The notes: generated by a model not told the origin, from the letters alone. A DNA stretch of 5,200 bases from NAK82 sp036172345 (GCA_036172345.1 JASFBB010000295.1:1-5200); one strand, 5' to 3'. Shown: positions 1 through 5,200, numbered from the stretch's first letter. Numbers and translations are program-made.

Positions 1-1
1 C

Positions 2-3000
2 GACATGCGCGCGATGATCGACGACGACCTGGTGCGTGCCCACCGCGCGCGCGCCATGTCGCCGGATCGGCCCGTCTTGCGCGGCACGGCGCAGAACCCC
101 GACGTCTTCTTCCAGGCGCGCGAGGCGATCAATCCCTTTTACCTGGCGTGCCCGGGGATCGTGCAGGAGACGATGGATCGCTTTGCCCGCCTGGTGGGCC
201 GCCAGTATCACCTGTTCGATTACTCTGGCGCACCGGACGCCGAGTACGTGATCGTCGTGATGGGCTCCGGCGCGGTGACCGCCTCTGAGACGGCGCAATA
301 CCTGGTGGAACGCGGGGAAAAAGTGGGCGTCGTCACAGTGCACCTGTATCGCCCCTTCTCCGTCGCTCACTTCATGCAGGCGCTGCCCCCCACCACCAAG
401 GTCATCGCCGTCCTGGATCGCACCAAGGAGCCGGGTGCCGCCGGCGAGCCGCTCTACACCGATGTGGTGACCGCGGTTGCGGAAGGCATGGCACAGGGCA
501 GCGCCCCCTTCGAGAAGATGCCGCGCATCATCGGCGGCCGTTACGGACTCTCTTCGAAGGAATTCACCCCCGCGATGGTGAAGGGCATCTTCGACGAGAT
601 GCGCAAGGAGCAACCCAAGAACCACTTCACCGTGGGCATCACCGACGACGTGACCCATACGAGCCTCGCATATGACCCCTCGTTCGACATCGAAAGCGAG
701 GACACAGTGCGCTGCGTCTTCTTCGGGCTGGGCTCCGACGGCACGGTGGGTGCCAACCACAACTCCATCCGCATCATCGGCGAGGAGACCGACAACTACG
801 CACAAGGCTACTTTGTGTACGACTCGCGCAAGGCGGGCACGGTCACGATGTCCCACCTGCGCTTTGGCCCACGGTCGATCCGGGCGCCCTATCTGATCAA
901 CCAGGCGAACTTCGTGGCATGTCACCAGTTCCCCTTCCTGGAGCGCTTCGACATGCTCAAGTATGCTATGCCGGGCGCCGTGTTCCTGCTGAACAGCATC
1001 TACGGCCCGGACGAGGTGTGGGATCATCTGCCGCGCGAGGTGCAGCAGGATATCATCGAAAAACGCCTGCGCTTTTACGTGATCGACGCCTACGAAGTAG
1101 CGCGCCGCACCGGCATGGGCGGGCGCATCAACACCATCATGCAGACCTGTTTCTTCGCCATCAGCGGGGTGTTGCCGCGCGAACAGGCCATTGCCGCGAT
1201 CAAGGAGACCATCCGCAAGACATACGGCAAGCGCGGCGAGGAGGTCGTCCAGCGCAACTTCAACGCGGTTGATCAGGCGCTCGCCAACCTGCATGAGGTG
1301 AAGATGCCCGACAAGGTCACCAGCACCTTCACCCGCCGACCGCCGATGCCCGCCGAGGCACCCGAGTTCGTGCGCGAGGTGCTGGGCACCATCGTGGCGG
1401 GCGAGGGCGACCGCCTGCCGGTGAGCGCCATGCCGGTGGACGGCACCTTCCCCACCGCCACGACCCGCTATGAGAAGCGCAACATCGCGTTGGAGATCCC
1501 GGTTTGGGAGCCTGACATCTGTATCCAGTGCGGCAAGTGCGTCCTGGTCTGCCCGCATGCGGTGATCCGCGCCAAGATCTACGATCCCTCGTACCTGGTC
1601 AAGGCGCCGCCCACCTTCCGCTCCACCGCGGCGAAGTTCAAGGAAGTGCCCAAGGACATGCGCTACACCCTGCAGGTGGCACCGGAGGACTGCACCGGCT
1701 GTGCGCTCTGCGTGGAGGCGTGCCCGGCCAAGGATAAGACCCAACTGGGGCGCAAGGCGATCAACATGGCGCCGCAGCCACCCATCCGCGCCCAGGAGCG
1801 CGAGAATTGGGAGTTCTTCCTCTCGCTGCCCGAAGTGGATCGCAGCCGCTTCAACTTCAACATGGTCAAGAACGTGCAGCTGTTGCAGCCCCTGTTCGAG
1901 TTCTCGGGGGCGTGTGCCGGCTGTGGCGAGACCCCGTATCTCAAGCTGATGAGCCAGCTCTTCGGCGACCGCGTCATCGCGGCGAACGCCACCGGTTGCA
2001 GCTCCATTTACGGCGGCAACCTGCCCACCACCCCCTGGGCGGTCAACGCCGAGGGGCGCGGACCGACGTGGTCCAACTCGCTCTTCGAGGACAACGCCGA
2101 GTTCGGCCTGGGCATGCGCCTGACACTGGACAAGCAGCTGCAATATGCACGCGAGCTATTGCCCCAGTTTGCCGCCCAGGTGGGCGAACAATTGGTGGAG
2201 GAGCTGCTGAACGCCGATCAATCGGACGAGGCCGGCATTCGCAAGCAACGCGAACGCGTCGCCCTGCTGAAGCAGCGCTTGCAGGGGAGCACGCATCCGC
2301 GCGCCCGCGACCTGCTGAGCCTGGCTGATGTCTTGGTGCGCAAGAGCGTGTGGATCATTGGCGGTGACGGCTGGGCTTATGACATCGACTACGGCGGCCT
2401 CGACCACGTGCTCGCTTCGGGTTGCGATGTCAACATCCTGGTGCTCGACACGGGCGTGTATTCCAACACGGGCGGGCAGGCTTCCAAAGCCACCCCGCGC
2501 GCGGCTGTGGCGAAATTCGCCGCGCGGGGCAAGGATCGGCCGCGCAAGGACCTGGGGCTGATAGCCATCACCTATGGCAACGTTTATGTGGCCAGCGTGG
2601 CGATGGGCTACAACGACCAGCAGACGCTGCGCGCTTTCCTGGAGGCAGAATCCTTCCCCGGGCCGTCGTTGATCATCGCTTATAGCCACTGCATCAACCA
2701 CGGCATCGACATGCGCAAGGGGCTGGAGCAACAGAAGCTGGCAGTGCAATCCGGGCTGTGGCCGGTGTATCGCTATGATCCCCGCCTGGTCGAAGAGGGC
2801 AAGAACCCGCTGATCCTGGAATACAAGGGGCCGCAGATCCCGTTGGAGGAATACGCCTACAAGGAGACGCGCTTCCGCATGCTGTTGCAAAGCGATGAAG
2901 CGCGCGCCGAAGCCCTGTTGCAACAAGCCAAGCAGGACATCTTGGCGCGCTGGAACCTCTATCAGCAACTTGCCGCTATGTGCTATGGAGAGGGCGCCCA

Positions 3001-3037
3001 ACAACCCGTTGAAGAGCTTGCGCACGTAGAAGGATGA
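2..3037 (+). CDS. nifJ: Pyruvate:ferredoxin (flavodoxin) oxidoreductase, 5'-truncated by the window edge
   Basis: Cytoplasmic enzyme that oxidises pyruvate with CoA to acetyl-CoA and CO2, reducing ferredoxin or flavodoxin. The frame is open to the left edge and residue 1 here (ATG at 5) is internal: the sequence starts just before the conserved GTAQNP motif (residues 27-32), so roughly 180-200 N-terminal residues (most of the pyrimidine-binding domain) are missing. In order: the domain II region with DRTKEPG (nt 416-436); the gamma-type domain with GLGSDGTVGAN (from residue 241); a two-[4Fe-4S] ferredoxin domain with C506/C509/C512/C516 and C563/C566/C569/C573, each CxxCxxCxxxCP; and the thiamine-diphosphate domain. 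That domain has GDG at 787-789 and N821 (Mg-ThDP motif), and C637, C640, C665 and C896, which match the four ligands of the cluster next to ThDP in the Desulfovibrio enzyme. All clusters and cofactor sites look intact. It is the one-chain bacterial type. The C-terminus stops soon after the ThDP domain, with no sign of a long extension. First visible gene of a two-gene operon. Confidence -1.
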   Translation, partial: DMRAMIDDDLVRAHRARAMSPDRPVLRGTAQNPDVFFQAREAINPFYLACPGIVQETMDRFARLVGRQYHLFDYSGAPDAEYVIVVMGSGAVTASETAQYLVERGEKVGVVTVHLYRPFSVAHFMQALPPTTKVIAVLDRTKEPGAAGEPLYTDVVTAVAEGMAQGSAPFEKMPRIIGGRYGLSSKEFTPAMVKGIFDEMRKEQPKNHFTVGITDDVTHTSLAYDPSFDIESEDTVRCVFFGLGSDGTVGANHNSIRIIGEETDNYAQGYFVYDSRKAGTVTMSHLRFGPRSIRAPYLINQANFVACHQFPFLERFDMLKYAMPGAVFLLNSIYGPDEVWDHLPREVQQDIIEKRLRFYVIDAYEVARRTGMGGRINTIMQTCFFAISGVLPREQAIAAIKETIRKTYGKRGEEVVQRNFNAVDQALANLHEVKMPDKVTSTFTRRPPMPAEAPEFVREVLGTIVAGEGDRLPVSAMPVDGTFPTATTRYEKRNIALEIPVWEPDICIQCGKCVLVCPHAVIRAKIYDPSYLVKAPPTFRSTAAKFKEVPKDMRYTLQVAPEDCTGCALCVEACPAKDKTQLGRKAINMAPQPPIRAQERENWEFFLSLPEVDRSRFNFNMVKNVQLLQPLFEFSGACAGCGETPYLKLMSQLFGDRVIAANATGCSSIYGGNLPTTPWAVNAEGRGPTWSNSLFEDNAEFGLGMRLTLDKQLQYARELLPQFAAQVGEQLVEELLNADQSDEAGIRKQRERVALLKQRLQGSTHPRARDLLSLADVLVRKSVWIIGGDGWAYDIDYGGLDHVLASGCDVNILVLDTGVYSNTGGQASKATPRAAVAKFAARGKDRPRKDLGLIAITYGNVYVASVAMGYNDQQTLRAFLEAESFPGPSLIIAYSHCINHGIDMRKGLEQQKLAVQSGLWPVYRYDPRLVEEGKNPLILEYKGPQIPLEEYAYKETRFRMLLQSDEARAEALLQQAKQDILARWNLYQQLAAMCYGEGAQQPVEELAHVEG
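3028..3034 (+). promoter_or_regulatory. Ribosome binding site of the DHOD-like gene, inside the end of nifJ
   Basis: AGAAGGA lies nine bases before the ATG at 3044 and overlaps the last codons of nifJ. It selects 3044 over the ATG at 3034, which overlaps the nifJ stop and opens an unrelated frame. The arrangement implies translational coupling within one mRNA. Confidence -1.
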
Positions 3038-3043
3038 TCCATT

Positions 3044-4063
3044 ATGACCGATCTCAGCACCACCTATCTAGGACTGCAGCTGAAAAACCCGCTGGTCGCT
3101 TCTGCCTCACCACTCTCCGAAAAGGTGGAGACGGCGCGCCAGCTGGAGGAAGCCGGCATCAGCGCGATCGTGATGTATTCCCTGTTCGAGGAACAGATCA
3201 TCCACGAAAGCCTGGAGCTGGACTATTACCTGGAACGAGGCACCTATGCCTACGCGGAGGCGCTGACATACTTTCCCGATGTGGGGCGCTATGCGCTGGC
3301 GCCGGAGAAATATCTCGACAAGATTCGCGAGCTGAAGCGTCACCTCAGCGTGCCGGTCATCGCCAGCTTGAATGGAGCTTCCCTCGGCGGTTGGGTGAAG
3401 TATGCCCAAAAGATCGAGGACGCCGGCGCCGATGCGTTGGAGCTCAACCTCTATTATCTGGCTGCCGATCCCAATATGACGGGCGCTGAGCTGGAGGAGC
3501 GCTATGTGCAGCTGGTGCAAGCGGTGCGCTCCAGCGTACGCATCCCCTTAGCGGTCAAGCTGAGCCCCTTCTTCACCGCGCTGCCCCACATGGCCAAACG
3601 CCTGGTCGAGGCGGGCGCCAACGGCCTGGTGCTGTTCAATCGTTTCTACCAACCCGATTTCGACCTGGAGAACCTGGAAGTGGTGCCCAATCTGACGCTC
3701 AGCCGGCCGGAGGAACTGCGCTTGCCCTTGCGCTGGATTGCCATTCTATACGGCCGGGTGGCAGCGGATCTGGCGCTCACCACTGGGGTGCACAGCGGCC
3801 GGGATGTAGCGAAATCCATCCTGGCTGGCGCCGCAGTGGCGATGACCACTTCGGCGCTGCTCCTCCATGGCGCCAAGCACGCGACCACCATCTTGGCCGA
3901 GCTACAACAGTGGATGGAAGAGCACGAGTACACCGCGGTGGCACAAATGCGCGGCGCTATGAACCAGCAGTCGGTGGCGGAGCCGGCCGCCTTCGAGCGC
4001 GCCAACTACGCCAAGGTGTTGAGCGCGTTTGATCCCCACGCCATCAGCCTGCGGGAGCGCTAG
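3044..4063 (+). CDS. Dihydroorotate dehydrogenase-like FMN protein, catalytic signatures not conserved
   Basis: A 339-residue protein with the TIM-barrel FMN fold of the class 1 dihydroorotate dehydrogenase superfamily, cytoplasmic, with no signal peptide or membrane segment. Visible family marks: NPLVASASPLS near residues 15-25; SLFEEQ at 46-51; VPVIASLNG before the long GGWVKYAQKIEDAGADALELNL stretch; AVKLSP at 170-175 (probable FMN lysine K172); and the FMN-phosphate region TTGVHSGRDV at 246-255 followed by LAGAAVAMTTSALL. True class 1A enzymes have a TKS motif (lysine near FMN) where this has MYS (Y45), and an NLSCPN loop with the catalytic Cys where this has NLYYLAADPN (135-144). There is no cysteine anywhere in the protein. 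It therefore belongs to the group annotated 'dihydroorotate dehydrogenase-like', and pyrimidine synthesis should not be assumed. The length is normal for that group. The six-base gap after nifJ and the shared strand argue for an operon and a redox role linked to PFOR, which is inference. The real substrate is unknown. Confidence -1.
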   Translation: MTDLSTTYLGLQLKNPLVASASPLSEKVETARQLEEAGISAIVMYSLFEEQIIHESLELDYYLERGTYAYAEALTYFPDVGRYALAPEKYLDKIRELKRHLSVPVIASLNGASLGGWVKYAQKIEDAGADALELNLYYLAADPNMTGAELEERYVQLVQAVRSSVRIPLAVKLSPFFTALPHMAKRLVEAGANGLVLFNRFYQPDFDLENLEVVPNLTLSRPEELRLPLRWIAILYGRVAADLALTTGVHSGRDVAKSILAGAAVAMTTSALLLHGAKHATTILAELQQWMEEHEYTAVAQMRGAMNQQSVAEPAAFERANYAKVLSAFDPHAISLRER

Positions 4064-4130
4064 CCGGATGAGGCTGTGCCGGGGATGCTGACCCCGAGGC
4101 GTCGCGCGGGATAGCATCAGATATGAGGTA

Positions 4131-4172
4131 TGTCCGCCGCGTGCAAAATGTTGCCGTGGCGGACAGCGTTTT
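4131..4172 (+). terminator. Probable intrinsic terminator of the nifJ operon
   Basis: TGTCCGCC (4131-4138) pairs perfectly with GGCGGACA (4158-4165). The stem extends inward through a G-U and two G-C pairs, then past one bulged T (4142) into GCAA (4143-4146) with TTGC (4151-4154), closing on a four-base AATG loop. That is about 15 base pairs. It is followed by GCG and four T (4169-4172), a short and slightly displaced U-tract, so termination may be partial. On the minus strand there is no T-run after it, so it is poor as a terminator for the convergent ygbA-family gene. Confidence -1.
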
Positions 4173-4183
4173 CGCGGCGTGTT

Positions 4184-4197
4184 GCAAGCCGGCTTGC
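4184..4197. repeat. 14-bp perfect palindrome in the convergent intergenic region
   Basis: GCAAGCC abuts its exact reverse complement GGCTTGC with no spacer. It lies between the probable terminator and the end of the minus-strand gene. With no loop it is more likely a DNA-level site, or chance in GC-rich sequence, than an RNA hairpin. No function is assigned. Confidence -1.
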
Positions 4198-4226
4198 CCC
4201 TCCGCGCCGGGCTGTGGGAGGATCGT

Positions 4227-4248
4227 GAGGGCTTATTCAGACGCCCTC
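4227..4248 (-). terminator. Weak hairpin over the stop codon of the ygbA-family gene
   Basis: GAGGGC (4227-4232) and GCCCTC (4243-4248) form a 6-bp stem with a 10-base loop containing the TAA stop (4233-4235 complement). No T-run follows on the minus strand, so it is at best a transcript-end stabiliser or an inefficient terminator. Confidence -1.
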
Positions 4249-4577
4249 TGCTTGCGCTCCGGTCGTGCCGGTGGAGCGCGCCGCTCGTCCCACAGATGCC
4301 GGATCGCCAGGATGGGGTGGGTGTAAAGCATGCGCGGCCCGGCATAGCGCATGACGCGACGGATCTCCTCGCGCATCCGCAGTTGATAGCAATGCACCGG
4401 GCAACGCGCACAGGTGCTCTTGCCCTCGCCGAAGGGGCATTTATCCAGCCGCTGCCAGGCATACTGGAGCAGGGCTTGGCAGGACGGGCATAATGCCTTA
4501 CGTCCCCCGTGCTGGTCGCGGCAATGGATGCGGATCATCGCCGCGACCGTCTTCTTCTCGCGCTCGATGCGTCCCAT
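4233..4577 (-). CDS. ygbA: YgbA / 'nitrous oxide-stimulated promoter' family protein
   Basis: A 114-residue soluble, basic, cysteine-rich protein recognised by its family signatures: HCRDQHG (residues 18-24), LCPSCQALLQYA (29-40), RLDKCPFGE (43-51), a cysteine cluster CARCPVHC (56-63), and the C-terminal MRYAGPRMLYTHP followed by AIRHLWDE (76-98). Seven cysteines (19, 30, 33, 47, 56, 59, 63), with His 18, 23 and 62, strongly suggest metal or Fe-S binding, which is inference. In E. coli the family member is part of the NO-induced NsrR regulon; its biochemical role is not settled. The ATG at 4577 is chosen because AAGGAG lies seven bases before it and a promoter lies just upstream. The last ~16 residues (PPARPERKQRASE end) look like an unstructured tail. 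It is monocistronic and convergent with the nifJ operon. Family assignment is firm; function is not. Confidence -1.
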   Translation of the reverse strand: MGRIEREKKTVAAMIRIHCRDQHGGRKALCPSCQALLQYAWQRLDKCPFGEGKSTCARCPVHCYQLRMREEIRRVMRYAGPRMLYTHPILAIRHLWDERRAPPARPERKQRASE

Positions 4578-4584
4578 GGGTGTG

Positions 4585-4590
4585 CTCCTT
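4585..4590 (-). promoter_or_regulatory. Ribosome binding site of the ygbA-family gene
   Basis: The complement reads AAGGAG, seven bases before the ATG at 4577. It is a strong Shine-Dalgarno match and fixes the start. Confidence -1.
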
Positions 4591-4599
4591 CGGGCTTGT

Positions 4600-4627
4600 A
4601 GTATACTTGATTGACCTCATTTGTCAA
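4600..4627 (-). promoter_or_regulatory. Sigma-70-type promoter of the ygbA-family gene
   Basis: On the minus strand a perfect -35 TTGACA (4627-4622) is followed, 16 bases on, by TATACT (4605-4600), five of six bases of the -10 consensus. The start of transcription would fall near 4593, leaving a leader of only about 15 nt that contains little more than the ribosome site. Two inverted repeats overlap it and may be its operator. Confidence -1.
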
Positions 4628-4630
4628 GTA
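4604..4630. promoter_or_regulatory. Candidate operator: nested inverted repeats over the ygbA promoter
   Basis: TACTTGA (4604-4610) and TCAAGTA (4624-4630) are perfect inverted repeats separated by 13 bases. Within them TTGAC (4611-4615) and GTCAA (4623-4627) form another pair separated by seven. Both cover the -35 element and the spacer, where a repressor would block polymerase. TTGAC/GTCAA half-sites resemble those of CRP/FNR-type regulators, but those are normally four bases apart, so the regulator is not identified. It does not look like the E. coli NsrR site. Confidence -1.
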
Positions 4631-4661
4631 GCGTGCCGACGGGGCTGTCTGGAGGCCCGGT

Positions 4662-4723
4662 CAGCGGAGGTGGTGCGGGGAGCGCAGCCCCAGGCGGCGC
4701 GCGAAGCGCACAGCGCTCCGCTG
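4662..4723. repeat. GC-rich block with two mutually exclusive inverted repeats
   Basis: CAGCGGAG (4662-4669) is the reverse complement of CTCCGCTG (4716-4723), and GGAGCGC (4679-4685) is the reverse complement of GCGCTCC (4713-4719). The right-hand arms overlap, so only one stem can form at a time. The block sits between two divergent promoters and so may not be transcribed at all. No ORF with a ribosome site or codon pattern is evident. It may be an insulator or protein site, or chance in GC-rich DNA. Confidence -1.
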
Positions 4724-4750
4724 CCCGATTGAAATGCGCGCGGCGGGGCC

Positions 4751-4779
4751 TTGCCAAATGGGCGCTTTTATGCTATAAT
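4751..4779 (+). promoter_or_regulatory. Very strong extended -10 promoter reading into the CRISPR array
   Basis: TTGCCA (4751-4756, four of six -35 bases), a 17-bp spacer, then a perfect TATAAT (4774-4779) preceded by TGC, the extended -10 TGn motif. The predicted start is near 4786, about 220 bp before the first CRISPR repeat. Its orientation fits pre-crRNA transcription. No gene lies between it and the repeats. Confidence -1.
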
Positions 4780-5007
4780 GGGGTTGGAATTTTTAAAAAG
4801 TTACCCATGTTATCGAGCGCCCCCTCAGAAGGGGCAAAAAGGGGGGTTGCATAAGGCGGGTAAGTCGGGAGGCGCTCGATAAAAATGTCAAGTACCTGAG
4901 AAGCTGCAAAGGGTGCCCCACAGAGGGGGTGCCGGGGAGGATGAGATGGGACTTTGCTCCCACTGCATGCCTGGGGAAGGGGTGTGTTTCCATGGGTGCT
5001 CAAGTGG
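4780..5007 (+). other. CRISPR leader, transcribed and structured
   Basis: The 228 bases between the promoter and the first repeat hold no convincing gene. A 15-codon frame from the ATG at 4808 lacks a ribosome site. Seen in order: an AT palindrome TTTTTAAAAA (4790-4799); the 12-bp inverted repeat 4810-4821/4871-4882; a small hairpin CCCCT/AGGGG (4821-4825/4830-4834); a CCCC/GGGG hairpin (4916-4919/4925-4928); GCAAAG/CTTTGC (4906-4911/4952-4957); and TGGGA/TCCCA (4947-4951/4958-4962), which competes with the previous pair. A leader next to the array is usually where new spacers are inserted, and this side would be the young end. A separate small RNA reading through this region is an alternative. 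Confidence -1.
4810..4882 (+). repeat. 12-bp perfect inverted repeat in the CRISPR leader
   Basis: TTATCGAGCGCC (4810-4821) is the exact reverse complement of GGCGCTCGATAA (4871-4882), enclosing 49 bases that include a smaller CCCCT/AGGGG hairpin. As RNA it would form a closed multi-element domain. As DNA it could be a binding site for an adaptation or host factor. The right arm is followed by A's, not T's, so it is not an intrinsic terminator on the plus strand. Confidence -1.
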
Positions 5008-5200
5008 GTAGGAATAGACGGGAAGCCCTCCGGGGCATTACGACCGCGACAGACGCAGGGGCGGAAAAGTCGAACGGAAAGGTAGGAATAGACGGGAAGC
5101 CCTCCGGGGCATTACGACTCGAGATTGCTGCTTCGGGATGCGCATCCACGGTGATGTAGGAATAGACGGGAAGCCCTCCGGGGCATTACGACTGTACCGC
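5008..5200 (+). CRISPR. CRISPR array, leader-proximal end, runs off the right edge
   Basis: Three identical 37-bp repeats at 5008-5044, 5082-5118 and 5156-5192, starting GTAGGAATAG and ending GGCATTACGAC, separated by two unrelated spacers of exactly 37 bp (5045-5081, 5119-5155). A third spacer starts at 5193. The 74-bp period is exact. The repeat contains GCCC-TCCG-GGGC, a 4-bp stem with a UNCG-type tetraloop, leaving an eight-base ATTACGAC end that would be the crRNA 5' handle in the plus orientation. The upstream promoter also supports that orientation. The short stem plus an ATT(G/A)-type handle is typical of Class 1 (type I or III) arrays, but the subtype cannot be set because no cas gene is in the window. 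The perfect repeats argue for an active or recently active array. Confidence -1.

Noticed and set aside
1807..2328. 173-codon plus-strand frame inside nifJ
   Set aside because: Out-of-frame shadow: Arg/Ala/Pro-rich low-complexity translation with no domain, while the nifJ frame across it is fully conserved.
2156..3025. 289-codon open frame on the minus strand opposite nifJ
   Set aside because: It is the antisense of the conserved thiamine-diphosphate domain of nifJ, has no recognisable family features, and long antisense frames are expected in GC-rich coding DNA.
3034..3489. ATG overlapping the nifJ stop, opening a 151-codon frame
   Set aside because: The product is unrelated to any family and overlaps the DHOD-like gene, whose ATG at 3044 has better Shine-Dalgarno spacing and a recognisable protein.
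3902..4462. 186-codon minus-strand frame spanning the intergenic region
   Set aside because: It overlaps both the DHOD-like gene and the ygbA-family gene out of frame, crosses the long hairpin and has no conserved features.
4179..4493. 104-codon plus-strand frame opposite the ygbA-family gene
   Set aside because: Antisense shadow; the minus-strand frame has clear family motifs, promoter and ribosome site.
4601..4606. GTATAC palindrome as an attachment or restriction-type site
   Set aside because: A six-base palindrome overlapping the -10 element is expected by chance; no flanking direct repeats or integrase gene.
4808..4855. Fifteen-codon leader peptide starting at the ATG at 4808
   Set aside because: No Shine-Dalgarno sequence before it, and it overlaps the inverted-repeat arm. 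No regulated gene follows.
4810..4882. Intrinsic terminator in the leader
   Set aside because: The stem is followed by A's on the plus strand, and on the minus strand the T-run is displaced about nine bases from the arm.
4780..5044. A tracrRNA-dependent type II or V system
   Set aside because: No effector gene in the window and no strong anti-repeat; only a weak GC-rich pairing at 4912-4927. The repeat form fits Class 1 better. Kept only as a low-interest finding.
4929..5159. Open frame running through the leader and CRISPR repeats
   Set aside because: The 74-bp repeat period is not a multiple of three, so the repeats are read in different frames; the translation is incidental.

Overview
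The window is a GC-rich bacterial chromosome segment (well above 50% GC by eye). Its content is a 2-ketoacid oxidation operon, a small gene of a nitric-oxide-responsive family, and the start of a CRISPR array. The single-polypeptide pyruvate:ferredoxin oxidoreductase, its pairing with a dihydroorotate-dehydrogenase-like flavoprotein, the codon use and a nearby CRISPR array would fit an anaerobic or facultative, possibly thermophilic bacterium. Chloroflexota is my best guess from the protein flavour, but nothing in the window proves it.

Layout. Positions 1-3037 (+) hold the C-terminal ~1,010 residues of nifJ (pyruvate:ferredoxin/flavodoxin oxidoreductase); its start lies off the left edge. Six bases later (3044-4063, +) comes a complete FMN-type 'dihydroorotate dehydrogenase-like' protein, almost certainly co-transcribed. 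It lacks cysteine altogether and lacks the active-site signatures of true dihydroorotate dehydrogenases. A convergent intergenic stretch (4064-4232) carries a long hairpin with a short T-run, the probable operon terminator. On the minus strand, 4577-4233 encodes a 114-residue cysteine-rich YgbA/'nitrous oxide-stimulated promoter' family protein, with a good ribosome site, a near-consensus promoter and overlapping inverted repeats that could be an operator.

The last 620 bases carry no protein gene apart from the promoter of ygbA at their left end. A probably untranscribed GC-rich block with two mutually exclusive inverted repeats (4662-4723) separates the ygbA promoter from a near-perfect extended -10 promoter pointing right (4751-4779). 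That promoter would produce a ~220-nt structured leader, including a 12-bp perfect inverted repeat, and then read into a CRISPR array. The array begins at 5008 with three identical 37-bp repeats and exact 37-bp spacers and runs off the right edge. No cas gene is visible.

Functionally, NifJ oxidises pyruvate to acetyl-CoA and passes low-potential electrons to ferredoxin. The flavoprotein downstream probably serves the same redox economy, but its substrate is unknown. PFOR has oxygen- and NO-sensitive iron-sulfur clusters, so an NO-linked gene close by is plausible company, though it is a separate transcription unit.
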